From Isoetes taiwanensis (taxonomy: Eukaryota; Streptophyta; Lycopodiopsida; Isoetales; Isoetaceae), in assembly GCA_021234155.1 (NCBI GenBank), contig JAJEKV010000052.1, forward strand, positions 9,441,284-9,505,283: DNA of 64,000 nt, written 5' to 3'. The translations under genes and the position numbers were made by a program. The notes under the pieces are model-generated. The model did no database searches and was not told the origin of the DNA. It saw only the letters and a list, made by a program, of their open reading frames with translations. Positions 36,301 to 46,989 of this stretch are shown here, piece after piece; position 1 is the first letter of the stretch, and every line of letters starts with the position of its first letter.

Positions 36301-38900
36301 AATCATAAATGACTATACCTGGATTAGGAGTGTGCCTCTTCAGGAGACTTACATGGAAGACCCTATGGATTTTGAGATGTGCTGGTAGATCCAACTTGTA
36401 GGATTGATTACCTACTCTTTTAGTTATCCTGAACGGCCCAGCCCATCTTGGAGCAAGTTTCTTGCAATTGCCGATGCGGAGCTTCGCTTGCTTGACTTTG
36501 ATCTTCAGCTACACATTGTCCCCAACTTGGAACTCTCTTACTGTTCTGTGCTTATCGGCTACACTCTTCTGCCGGCTTTGTGCTGCTAGAAGATATCCTC
36601 TCACGTCTTCCACCAATTGTTGCATGTTGGCTAGCATCTGCTGGGATACTTCTACTTTGGACACGGGATTGTGCCAAGTGTCTGGGGTTAAGCATTGGTA
36701 GCCGTAATTGATCATGAACGGCGACATTTGAGACGACTCTTGTTTGGTGCTATTGTATATAAATTCCACCAAGTGAATATAATCATCCCACTTTAATTGC
36801 TTGTTCCAGACGTAATTCCTCAATATGTCTTCAAGTATCCTATTGGTGCACTCCGTCTTCCCATCCGTTTGAGGATGATATGCCGTACTCATCGAGAGCT
36901 TCGTCTGGATGGTGGTGAAGAGGTCTCGCTAGAATGCGCTCATGAACTTTGAATCTCTATCTTAGATTATTTCTCTCGGCATCCCGTGTCTGTGGTCCTG
37001 CACGGCACAAAATGTGCCATCTTTGACAATTTGTCCACTACTACCATCAAGGCGTCTTTGCCCCTTATGGTTCTCGGAAGCCTTCGCATTCAGCACAGGC
37101 AATGGCTCTAATGCTCCGGGAATTCGGAGTTGTTCTGCCTTCGTTTGCTGACATATGTGACACTCCCGAATATACTTAGCTATGTGCTTCTTCATGCCAG
37201 GCCAGAAGTAGCTACTTCTAATCTTAAAATAGGTCTTCGTAAAACCTACATGCCCTGCTATTGGGCTATTGTGTATGTCATAGAGTATCAACTTCCTGAC
37301 TCCCGATGACTCTAGTACATACAATTTATTCTTATGGTATAATAGGTTGCCTTCCTTATTAAAATGCTTGAAGTTTCCCTCTCTTTGTCCGTTCTTGCCT
37401 CCTTCGAAAGGCTTTTCCATGCTTCCTTGAAGTCTCGGTCCGTTGGCAACATTTCCTCTATCTTCTTGCCAAACTCACTGGTGAGTGTTGATACGGCATT
37501 GCAATGGACTCTCGTCGTCAAGGGGTGCCTTGAGAGCGCATCCACAACCACATTGAGCTTGCCTGACTTGTACATGATGACAAAGTCGTACTCCTCCAGG
37601 AACTCCATCCATCTCCTTTGTCTCAACTTGAGATGTGGTTGGATGAAGACATATTATAGACTTTGATGGTCCGTATCTAATTGGAACTTCCTTTCCAATA
37701 GATAATGCCTACATATTCTCAATGCTCTCATGGGTTGGGTAACACATTTCGGCATCGTTCATCTTCCTTGAATCATATGCTACCACCCTCCCCTCCTGCA
37801 TTAAGACTGCTCCTGTTGCAATCTTGCTAGCATCCGTTGCCACCAATTTGTCTTTCTCTGGGTCAAACAATATTAAGACTGGGGCAGTCGTTAAAGCTTC
37901 CTTCAACGTCCAAACACTGCATGGCCTTCCTTTGCCAATGACTCGCCCAATATTTTATCTTTTTCCCTTTGGTGAGGTCTGTTAGCGGCGCTGCTACCTT
38001 TGCAAAGTTCCTAATGAACTTTCTGTAATACCTTGCCAAGCCGAGGAAGCTCCTCACTTCATGGATGTTCTTTGGCGCTGGCCAATCAATTACCGCTTCA
38101 ATCTTCGCAGGATCGGTGGAAATCCCTTCCGTGGTGATCACATGCCCCAAGTACTCCACCCTTTCAATCGCGAAGTGAACTTGGATAGCTTCGCATAAAG
38201 CTGATGTCTCCTCAACTTTTCAAGTATTTTCCTCAAGTGTTGGGCATGTTCCTCCAAAGATTTGCTGTAGACTAGGATGCCATCAAAGAAAACTATGATG
38301 AATGTGTCTAGAAACTCGCGGAAGACGGCGCTCATGAGCCTCATGAAAGTTGGTGGAGCGTTGAACAATCCAAATGCATCACTGTGAACTCATAATGGCC
38401 ATATCTCGTCCTGAATGCAGTCTTATGGACGTCTTCTTCCTTAATTCTGATCTGGTGGTAGCCTGGCCTCAAGTCAATCTTGGAGAAAACCTTCGCTCCT
38501 GATCCATCAAATCATCTGATCGAGGTAGGGCATACTTGTTCTTGATGGTGTGCTTGTTCAATTGACGATAGTCAATACACATTCTGAGACTTCCATCCTT
38601 CTTCTTGACAAAAAGTATTGGCGCTCCAAATGGAGAGACGCTAGGTCTTATAAACTCTAGGTCTAGCAACTCCTGCAATTGCTTCTTCAATTCCGTCAAC
38701 TCCAGAGATGACACTGGTCTGATGCAATTGCTGCCCTCCCTGCCAGCAGAGCTCTTATCTCATGGATATCCGATCTTATTTGCGATATCTCCTCCTCTGA
38801 GATTGGTGCCTCGAACTCTTGGAACATGTTCCTTGGTTGAAACTGCCTTGCGGGTGTCTACTCTTCCTGAGGTTGTCGATCTTATTCTACATTCCTGAGT
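36300..38900 (-). pseudogene. Ty3/gypsy retrotransposon remnant (gag piece, RT, RNase H, integrase)
   Basis: From the right: a gag-like piece (FQEFEAPISEEEISQIRSD, about 38830-38710) runs straight into RT (38714-38140; [20 protein letters not shown]), so protease has been deleted. The RT active site reads [13 protein letters not shown], the second catalytic Asp changed to Gly. RNase H follows (37906-37430; VLMQEGRVVAYDSRKM, NVVVDALSRHPLT), then integrase with its zinc motif (37420-36962; ECHICQQTKAEQL, SSYFWPGMKKHI), core (36892-36509; MSTAYHPQTDGKTECTNRIL) and C-terminal part to about 36300. Several frameshifts. No LTR was recognised at either side. Order PR-RT-RH-INT is gypsy type. Confidence 0.92.
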
Positions 38901-39200
38901 GCTCTAGCTGCATACACATTAGATTGCACTCTTATGATTAGCTTTTGTTTGTTATTGCATTGGTTTGTCTGATGATATAGTTGTGGGGACAAAATATATC
39001 AAAGAACATACATAATGCCATAACTTATATTCATAAGGTACAATATTTTCACAATCAATAACAGAGAGAAAAAGTCTTAATCTATTCTTGGAATCTTCTA
39101 TATGTCGGGTTGTCTTCCAAGAACTTCTTCACTTAGGCTGTGCCAACTGTTCGCCCCAAGCTCCTGAGAATATTGGTGGCCGTACCACCTTGAAGTGCCG
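38901..39200. other. junction between gypsy remnant and hairpin gene cluster
   Basis: No coding or repeat signal that I can assign. The boundary of the cluster must lie here, but no terminal repeat or target duplication was found. Confidence 0.35.
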
Positions 39201-40123
39201 TCACCAGGTCTTCATCCTTCTATCCGACGTGTAGGCTGCAGTGACGGCCAATCTGCTATGCCATCCATATGGGATTGCGAGGTCGAAGATGCTCAAAGTT
39301 ATTGTCTTCTTGACCAGGATGACATTGTCGATGTTTGGAGGCATCTGAGCATGCCTATCAAATTCCGAGAGTGCAATCAGCATGAAGACACTTTCTCCTC
39401 CCCATGGGCTAAACTGGCGGTATATGACCGCTATCCTTCCGTCGATGAGGAGTGGAAGGTAGAACCTGAGGGCTTTGTCATGTCCCCCCTCTGTTGTCTC
39501 TTCTCCGGTTCTGATCCCGACCATGTGTCTACCGGAGTATTCGTCTACCGGTACCGCTATCATTTCTCTGTAGTCGCCAAACATGGACCTGGAAGAGGTC
39601 AACTTAATGCCGCTTCTTTCTAATCTGGCTGGCGCTACTGCAGAGGTGTTGGGCAGGAGCGCGCTTATTGTCTTTCCTCTGATGCCCATCCACTCCTGGA
39701 TGGCTATAAATTTCTCCTCCGAGGGTAGCTCCTGTTGTGTCATCATCTACCGGATGCCAGTGTACGCTTCAATATTCGATGATGACTGGCTAATATAAGT
39801 GTCCGTGCTACAGGCTGCTGGCGTAGAAGGTGCAGAAGCTCGCCCACACTATAGCCTCTATCTCTGCACTCTGGAAGATTCTTTATGTCGTGCAGCGTCA
39901 GGTACTTCTCTCCTTGGATGATGACTGGGGTTAGACTGGTGATGCCTAACCCAAATGGAGGAGCCGTCCTCGTTACTCTCAACCCTTCGTCGATGCCTTG
40001 AAGGTCTTCTTCTGCCTGTTGCCTCTCTTGTATGGGGTCGACGTCGATGAAGGGCGGATTTGGGGTCTGAAAATGGCCCTTATCTTGGGTTAAAGATTTC
40101 CACGTCAGATTCGCCAGGACCAA
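39201..40123 (-). pseudogene. orphan cluster protein, paralogue of the gene split at 43182
   Basis: Two minus-strand frames overlap at 39743: the first holds PVIIQGEKYLTLHDIKNLPE, the second PSEEKFIAIQEW, then RFYLPLLIDGRIAVIYRQFS and PWGGESVFMLIALSEF, ending at TGA 39201. They align in order with the plus-strand gene at 54402-55757 (PILVEGKEYLLLSDILRNPS; PTEEEFQ; RYISRFVNGEIIASARTFSP; KGASLSI). The two are therefore members of one family, inverted relative to each other. A frameshift joins the halves here, so the copy is probably dead. The 5' end is unclear; coding-like fragments continue to about 40530. Function unknown: no domain is recognised. Confidence 0.6.
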
Positions 40124-40732
40124 TCAGGTTTGCGCCTTTTTTACGAAAGTCAGTATTACTTGGCAGGTAGAAGGATGAGCAGGCTTACTTGGCATCCACA
40201 TGGCGTATTTTCATAGGGGATGCCTGCGCTTTCATTGCAACCATTTTAATGGCCCGTATTTTTTCGAGTCGCCACCGCTTCAAAATAATGGTGACTTTGA
40301 CCGCCACTTGTCAGCGTCACCAACTCCCTTGTCAAATTTTGGCGCCAAACTTCTGTACTGTCACTCCGGCGCCTCTACGTGCATCCTCTCCGCCTTCACT
40401 CCTCATCTGCAATCCATGTCTCCTGTAACCCCGTGTTTCTTGCCCCATTTACGTAACTCCCAAGGTCAAGAAGTGGGAGGTTTTGTCTCAATAGGTTCAG
40501 GTGAGTATGTTGCCATCAACGAGGGGCGAGCATAGAGTTAGCGACAAAGGCGATCGACGCGATGCGGACACATTGGATAGGTAGGATAAAAGAGTTCAAG
40601 TTGAATTCTAGCGTCGGAAAGTGGAAAGTATAACAATACGACATGCATATACCCCTTCCGATATGGCCAAAGAGCTAATCTCCACCAAAAATGCTTCCCA
40701 AAATTGCCCGCAAATGGTAACCACCTTAATCG
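40124..40732. other. 5' part of the minus gene or a second decayed gene
   Basis: Minus-strand frames at 40538-40738 (PYRKGYMHVVLLYFPLSDAR) and 40430-40530 look coding-like but cannot be aligned to the paralogue's N-terminus. No function can be proposed. Confidence 0.25.
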
Positions 40733-40803
40733 GATCACACGACGCCGAAGCTAGCCGCCTACTTAATTAAGCGTGAGAGATAGTTTCAAGGCGTCGTGTG
40801 ATC
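40733..40803. terminator. cluster hairpin 1 (GATCACACGACGCC arms)
   Basis: Perfect 14-bp arms 40733-40746 and 40790-40803 with a 43-base loop. Same arm sequence as the hairpins at 42917, 57463 and 59453. Here it lies between the minus gene and the next plus gene. The role as a transcript end or processing signal is inferred from position only. Confidence 0.8.
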
Positions 40804-41111
40804 TCCTTATCTTTTCATTTCTTTTCGTTGACACGCGTTTACAAACAAATTTATTGTGCGTTTTATGTTTATCGACGTCGTGGATGTCATTCCGCCGAAA
40901 GTATTAGTAGTGTACTTGTCGTGGTATCACATAGACATCGGAATTGTCCTTTTCCAAGGTATGGATGCCGTGACCTTTAAGGGGTATAGGCATCTGGTTT
41001 TACGCACATGATTATAACGTAAAGGTCGAAACCGGAGCTTGAGACCGGTTGAATTGCCCCTTTAAGTGAACTTTGTAAGCCACGCACTAATGAGAACAAT
41101 GTAATTGCAAC

Positions 41112-41709
41112 ATGGCTGACGAGGTGCAAGCGGGAATGTCCAAAACGGAGGCGTGAGGATGAGTTTCAAAATCTTCACACCGCTTGAGGTATTTGCTAAC
41201 ATATTCCGGATGGCGCAGAAGTTCGAAAAGATCCAAGACATATACGTGCTTTCTCCCCCTACGCCGATTTTGTGGATGGCTTATTTTTGGTTCCACACAG
41301 GATGTTCGATTCCACGAATCATCCGGTCAACTAACAGATGTCCGCGTAGTTAAGTCCTCCTTTAAGTTCGATACTTTCTTCCAAAACAATATTTATAATG
41401 CTAATTGTCAACTAGAACGAAGGAAAAAACAAAAAGAGAGGTCGCACAACTTTTTTGGGAGCCGCTTTGAGGACCATAACGTATAATCCGGCGCGGTGGA
41501 TATTCGAGTATGGAGAGGGGAGGAAGTCATTTATACAGCCCACCATGGAAAGCGAATGGCCATTATCGAGCTAAGAGTGCTAATGGAGACAGAGGAGATT
41601 GTCGACGACTTCCATTATTTTTATTGATGGCATTAGGGTTGGTTACGTGCAAGAGGGAAATGTAAAGTTTAGTGAGTTCGCGATCAACAAGAAATTGTCT
41701 ATCGCCTAG
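41112..41709 (+). pseudogene. orphan cluster protein, frameshifted
   Basis: An ATG at 41112 opens MADEVQAGMSKTEA. After frame breaks come FKIFTPLEVFANIFRMAQKF, DVRFHESSGQLTDVRVVKSS, then VDIRVWRGEEVIYTAHHGKR with IIELRVLMETEEIVDDF, and finally GIRVGYVQEGNVKFSEFAIN to a TAG at 41707. Protein-like composition continues across four segments that need at least three frame changes, so it is a decayed gene rather than chance. Nothing in it is recognised. A competing minus frame (41087-41296) covers only the first part. It sits between hairpin 1 and the H3-like gene. Confidence 0.45.
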
Positions 41710-41915
41710 CACTTTGAATCTCGGTTTTTATTTGTGTTTTTGTCCCATTTTTTTAGGGTTCCGTATTTTGTCCGATATTTTTTAGGGTTCCGTATAATTA
41801 TTTAAAAACGCTACCATCATATTTTACTTTAACTTCTATTTTTACTATTTATCTCTTGCCGCTTGTCTATTTTTTGTCGTTGTTCAGAGTATAAAGCGCC
41901 ATCCGCCGAGAAGCC

Positions 41916-42783
41916 ATGGCAAGAACTAAGCAAACCGCAAGGATCCATCCGTGGTGTAAGGCCAGGTGATTACATTAGTCCGCCTCCTTCATCTCGAATC
42001 AAGTCTCGATAGAGATTCTCCTCCTCCCACCATGCCTAACGTAAGACCCGGAAAAGAAATCCGCATGATAGACGGCGGGAGAAGCAGCTCCGAAGTAAGT
42101 AGGGAGGTGCACTCCGGTTCGGAGATGGAGGATGGAAATGTGAGAGACCGGTGAGCAGAATATGACGCCGGATTAATTATTGGGCAGCCGCCTCTTCTTG
42201 CTCTTACTGCTCCTCCTGCTCCTACTGTGGATGTGCCAGAACCTTCAAATCAAAGGAGGAGGCCCAACGCCCGAAAGGGAAGGCGACCGTAAATGTGAGG
42301 AGATCGGCCGGAAGAGTCGGGCCGAGGAAACGTACCGCAAATGCTGGGGTGAGGAGACGAGCGGAAGAGTCGGCCGAGCAACAGGCTCCAAATGCTGGGG
42401 TAGGTGAGGGTAGTGGCCGGAAGTGGAAGACGAAGTCTGGCATTAAAGCGCTTCGTGAGATTAAGAAGTATCAGAAGAGCACTGAGATGGTCATTCCGCG
42501 TCTCCCATTTGCCAGGCTCGTGAAAGATGCAAGAGTGTGGTGCGATACATCATACCGCATGTAATTCAAGCAATCGCCTTAAATGCTCTTCAAATGGCTT
42601 CGAAAGCACAGGTGTCGGCCTGTTCGAGGACTCGCAGCCTTGCAAAGAATACATGCCAAGCGGGTGATCATCATGCCCAAGGACATGCGCCTCGTCTTAC
42701 GCATAAGGGATCCCGAGTACTATGGTCAAAATTTTATGGCTGAATACAACAAGAAGAAAGACCCCCCAGAAAAAAGGCCGTGA
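41916..42783 (+). pseudogene. divergent histone H3-like gene with long N-terminal tail
   Basis: The ATG at 41916 gives MARTKQTAR, the universal H3 tail start. About 170 codons of Pro/Ser/Arg-rich linker with frame changes follow (NVRPGKEIRMIDGGRSSSEV; RKRTANAGVRRRAEESAEQQ). Then comes the histone fold: ALREIKKYQKSTEMVIPRLP and FARLVKDARVW (alpha-N/alpha-1, 42448-42545), IQAIALNALQMASKA (alpha-2), VGLFEDSQ, and IHAKRVIIMPKDMRLVLRIR (alpha-3). A 19-residue extension (DPEYYGQNFMAEYNKKKDP...) follows, ending TGA 42781. Core H3 contacts are recognisable but identity to plant H3 is low. It is not a simple CENH3: loop 1 is not lengthened. At least four frameshifts. TATAAA lies at 41890. Homology to H3 is certain; origin is inferred. 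Confidence 0.85.
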
Positions 42784-42916
42784 AGTGCCTTTGTGTTTTT
42801 TTCATATGTATAATATTTCTTAATGTAATGGCTTTATAAGCTTAATCTCTTAGTCCATTTCTTTCTTAGAAGCCTAGCTTCGCACTTTGTATTTTTTTTT
42901 TTAATGTTATACGTGA
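42784..42916. other. 3' flank of the H3-like gene
   Basis: AT-rich, with TATAATATTTC and a long T run before hairpin 2; this fits a 3' untranslated region. Confidence 0.4.
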
Positions 42917-42985
42917 GGATCACACGACGCGCAGCAAGCATTGTGCTTTTTTGTTGCACATAGTAGTCTTCGCGTCGTGTGATCC
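42917..42985. terminator. cluster hairpin 2 (GGATCACACGACGCG arms)
   Basis: Perfect 15-bp arms 42917-42931 and 42971-42985, 39-base loop. It lies 134 bases after the stop of the H3-like gene and 154 before the next start codon, the placement expected for a 3'-end signal. Confidence 0.85.
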
Positions 42986-43013
42986 AACCCTAACCCTAAC
43001 CCTAACCCTAAAA
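42986..43013. repeat. telomere-like (CCCTAA)4 tract
   Basis: Four perfect CCCTAA units directly abut the right arm of hairpin 2. The human-type hexamer is used, not the CCCTAAA common in many plants. It is too short to be a telomere. Confidence 0.9.
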
Positions 43014-43138
43014 TGTACGGACAAATCTCCCCACAACGGCTGTGTCCCCTTTCATAATCGACAACGGCTACTTGAGTTCAGAAGTGACAGCGCCTTACCG
43101 CTCCTAAACATCTTCTTGCTTTCGTCGTCTGCTTCGCC

Positions 43139-43182
43139 ATGGATTGTTATGTGAAGTTCCTGGAATGGTATGCATCCGCCCC
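43139..43182 (+). pseudogene. 5' end of an orphan cluster gene split by a retrotransposon
   Basis: The ATG at 43139 opens MDCYVKFLEWYASA, and the frame is interrupted after GCCCC (43178-43182) by the left LTR. It continues in phase after the second GCCCC at 54397-54401, so the insertion can be dated after the gene was still open. The remainder of the gene is described at 54397-55757. Confidence 0.8.
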
Positions 43183-44784
43183 TGTTGGCCGGGTCAACCT
43201 ACCCCAAGCCCGACAGAGTTCTTAGGCAATGGATGACAAAATAATAATACGAATGACAGCAAAAAATATAATTCCGTTAATTACTTACGCCAACACCACC
43301 ACAACTAGGCTCATAGCTTCCGTTATACCCCTTAAGCCTAGCCGCACCGCTTCCTTTTACTCCTTGCATTAATTATTATGTGAGTGCAAACTTGTAATAT
43401 TTATTATCCTTGATTTGTTTTAGCATCACATGGTCTTAGAGTAATGTTCTCCTTGTTATTTTAATTTTATCTTTTTCTTTTATGTATAGGGAAATCAAAA
43501 GGTTTAACTTATTACTTATGAAATTGTTGGAACTTATAAAATTGTTAGGTTTAGTTAAACACTTAGTTAGGTTTTCACGTTGAACATTTATTTAGGGCAA
43601 AAACCTGTTCGAGAGGCAGCGGCCATGCACAAATCCGGCTTCCTCCTCTTCTATCGATTCCACTCCTCACTTTCTCTGCTATGGCCTGATCAAATCGGCC
43701 GATTTCCTCCTTCCTCAACTCGGTTCTTTCTTCTCAGGTTGAGCCTTCACCAGGTAACGGTTTCTGCAGAATTAACAGTTAATTCGTGGGCTCCAAGGTA
43801 AGCAATCGGATCTGGCTTAGGGTATGGCAATACAGATGGAGCAGGCGGCTTCCGGATCCATGGCTGGGAACAAGAGATGGATAGGACGGCGAAAATGGCA
43901 TGGCAGAATCGGCAGTGAATCCAGCAGCAGCAAACGGATATGGCAGATGATCTGGGTTTTTGCAGGCTCTATCTTCCAAGCATGGGCAGTTGTATAGCAA
44001 AGGACCAGCAATTCCGGCTTCTCAGTTCTTCCTGATTTATAATTTATAGCAGAACTACAGAGAAGATTAGAACAGAGCAGCAGCACATATGATTTTCTTT
44101 CTCTTTTATCTCTGAATTTTTATTCATTCCATTTAGATTCTTATTATAACTTAATACTCTTACAGATTCAAGACAAATACAAAAGATGCACAAGTATCAC
44201 AAAGGATTTCCTTCAGGGTAAATCCTTGGGAAAACTTGCTGCCAATACAATCAGACAGAATTTATTTAACTTAGATTTCTTCACAACACTCACACACAAA
44301 AGGGTTATTCATTCACACAAAATAGCATCATCATAAACTAGAAAGGAAGACATCATGCACACGCAATGATGGACCAGAATCATACCAGGACGCTCAGGCA
44401 ATCAGCAGAGAGCAGACTCGAATAGGCACAAAAAAGGTAGTTTTTTCATTCACGTTGAATTTCTCTTATACAATTCCAATAAAATCTGGGCCTTTAAAAA
44501 ATACAATCTTTGCCCTCCATGTGGAAAACTTCCTTAAGCTCCAAGATTTTGACACCTAAGCGATCCTTGATCTTCCATCTCCTCCAATCACATCATTTGT
44601 GCTTTCTCCTTACCATTAAAATTCGAATTTCTAATGGTCTTCAATAATATAAGCACCCAAATCTTCAAAATAACCTCGTAACTATGCACTTTGGTCGATT
44701 TTGAGCCCATACTTCTTCATTGCAGCTTCTCTCCACACTGTTTCACTCAAAAATCAAAATTTCTACTGTGCTGACCGCTCCACA
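43183..44784 (-). repeat. 3' LTR (left copy) of the gypsy element
   Basis: 1602 bp. It matches the right copy almost base for base except for about 75 extra bases near 43840-43925, where the right copy has a deletion. The open frames inside (for example 43580-43801) are duplicated at 53270-53491 only because they lie in LTRs. Confidence 0.95.
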
Positions 44785-44799
44785 TTATCCCCCCTTACT
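44785..44799 (-). other. polypurine tract
   Basis: On the minus strand AGTAAGGGGGGATAA directly precedes the LTR start TGTGGAGC, the position for plus-strand priming. A second copy of the same tract with flanking similarity lies at 46864-46880. Confidence 0.8.
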
Positions 44800-44880
44800 T
44801 GTATTCGACGTCTCGACGAACTTGCTTTAAAAAATCTGCTCAGTATGATAAAAGATTGGACTAGAACTTCTCATCACCAT

Positions 44881-46076
44881 AGCAACACCATTATTAACCG
44901 GGATTAAAAAACCTCGCCCTTTCGGGTTTTCGAGGAAAAACCCTGGTAATAATGATGTCACTATCCTTGTTAGGGTCCTCTCGATCCGCATCAACCTCAT
45001 CCTATTCCGTGCCTATTTTGAACTTGCTGGGATGGAGACAATGGCCAGCAATACGGGAAATGAAAAAACAATGCAGATCGATCCGACGGATCGCGATTCT
45101 CGAGCCAGACGAGCATGCAAGAGTTGCATGCGTTGCCTGCATGCATTGCATGCATTTCGGGCCTCTCATCCGGTTAGGGGATCGCTATTTCTTCCTCGTT
45201 ATTCGCCTTCATTCTCATCATCGCTTTCTCTTAAGCCCGCCATGTTTGACTGTTCTATGCTCTCATGCGGGGAGGGGCTTCCTCTTGCATGGGTTGACCT
45301 TTCGTGGCATTTCCTATCATTCTTGTTTCTCTTCGACTGACCTTTCTGGCGGATCCCTTCACGGCGTTTCTTATCGTTCTCGGTTCTCTTCTACCTTGGC
45401 TGCGTTGACCTTTCTGGCGCATCCCTTCTGGCGTTTCCTATCTTTCGTATCTCTTCCTATCCTTCTCGTCTGAGATACCTCGGCATTCCTCCACTATGGG
45501 GCAATTCTTGAGCCTTCATCTCGGATCGACGGGAAGTTCTCTTCTTCTTTTTTATTTGTTGTGTCATGCAGTGCGTAATTTTTCCGAAATGCGGATCGAT
45601 CCGACGGATCGCGATTCTCGAGCAGGACGAGCATGCAAGAATTACATTACTTGCTGCATGCATTGCATGCATTTGAAACTCTCATCCTAGGTTAGGGGAT
45701 CGCTATTTCTTCCTGCATTAGCCTTGACTTCTCATCGGCGCTTTCTCTTAGCCAGCCCGGTGTTTTGAGGTTATGTTCTATGCTCTCCCTCCCTCCCTCC
45801 CTTAAGTATTTTGTTTATATATATGTTGTTCGCGTGGCACGGCACGCTTTAATCAACCCCGCTTTTCGAGGTTTTTGTTCTTCTCTATTGTGTTTTGTGG
45901 TCTTATGCATGCATGTGGGCTGCTTTAACGACGTTGGTTTCTTTTTGGAGCGTGGGTTTTGGGAAGTTTAGCGGCCGGCGTTGTCTAAAAGCCCACGCCT
46001 AGGGCTTATCGCTAGGGTTTTTCCTCGAAAACCCGAAAGGGCGGGGTTTTTTAATCCCGGCGATAAGCCCTAGGCA
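44881..46076. mobile_element. nested 1.16-kb insertion bounded by two related hairpins
   Basis: A 47-bp sequence (44898-44944, GGGATTAAAAAACC..CGCCC, TTTCGGGTTTTCGAGGAAAA) recurs inverted at 46014-46060 with about one mismatch. Each copy sits in its own hairpin with different outer arms: CATTATTAACC/GGTAATAATG on the left, GCCTAGGGCTTATCG/CGATAAGCCCTAGGC on the right. The interior has no supported gene. It contains a 135-bp direct duplication (45074-45200 and 45590-45720, GATCGATCCGACGGATCGCG...) with nested GCATGC palindromes. No simple target duplication outside. Confidence 0.6.
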
Positions 46077-46900
46077 GGTACACTAGCCAAACATCTATGA
46101 TATATTTTTGTATTTTGGGGTCCAGGTGTTATGACTGGATATTCCCTGTATTTTTGTTTTTTGGGTAGCTTGCGATATGCAGCTACCCACTCTCTACCAT
46201 TGTAATTACACTGCTGGGATGAATAGAAAAGCCCCATCCATGGGCGTTGTTGTGTCATGCGAGTCGCAGCTCGAGAATGGTAAAGAAAACAATGGTCATG
46301 GTTGGTAAGCCAACTAAAAACAGATGGACATGAAATGATGGAAAAAATGATGCTCCTGCAGCGAAAAATAACGTTAGTAGAACATATGGCTGCTAATATG
46401 GTGAAGCTGATTGCAGCACTTTATGATTTGAATGATATGGATGAATGAAAGGCGTATGGTTTGACTAATTACGAAGAACAATCAGGTGAACCTGCCATGG
46501 AACAAAAATTAGTAAAAACATTGCTGCCTGATGGTAAAGCTTACATGACAGACTTTAATGGATTGACATGGAGTGGATGAATGTAATATGAAATGAATTG
46601 ACAAAAATGGAGACAAGCAGGTGAACCTATCATGGAAACCATAAAAGTTAGTAACAAATTGTCACTGGATGCGTTGATTTGGCGCCTTTATGGATTGAAT
46701 GAGGTGTAAGAATGAAAAATGAGATGAATTTGAGTAATACGGAGAGCAAGCAGATGAATAATAAGAAAAATCAAATTCTTTATTTTTATTTTTTATTTAT
46801 TTATTTTTTTTTTCACTTTTTTAATAATTTTTCCCTTATTTAATTTTTCCCTTATTATGCTATTATCCCCCCTTACTTGTATTCATCGCTCTCGATGAAT
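46077..46900. other. non-coding 3' region of the gypsy element
   Basis: AT-rich. Two diverged segments beginning GCAGGTGAACCT..CATGGAA or similar (about 46485 and 46617) form an old duplication. The second polypurine-tract copy is at 46864-46880. Confidence 0.45.
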
Positions 46901-46989
46901 TACATTTCATCTGGAAGTTTCTTGAAAGTCCTTGGTGCATAATATGGCTTAAGATCTGGCACCATTAATTTTGGGAGCTCATTCCCCTG

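Noticed and set aside
41916-42783. Host CENH3
   Set aside because: CENH3 has a longer loop 1 and a different tail. The tail here starts exactly as canonical H3, and the surrounding genes are not host-like. Not fully excluded without a phylogeny.
42986-43013. Chromosome end or telomere
   Set aside because: Only four repeats, internal, with normal sequence on both sides.
43580-43801. A 73-codon protein present twice (also 53270-53491)
   Set aside because: Both copies lie in the two LTRs of one retrotransposon.
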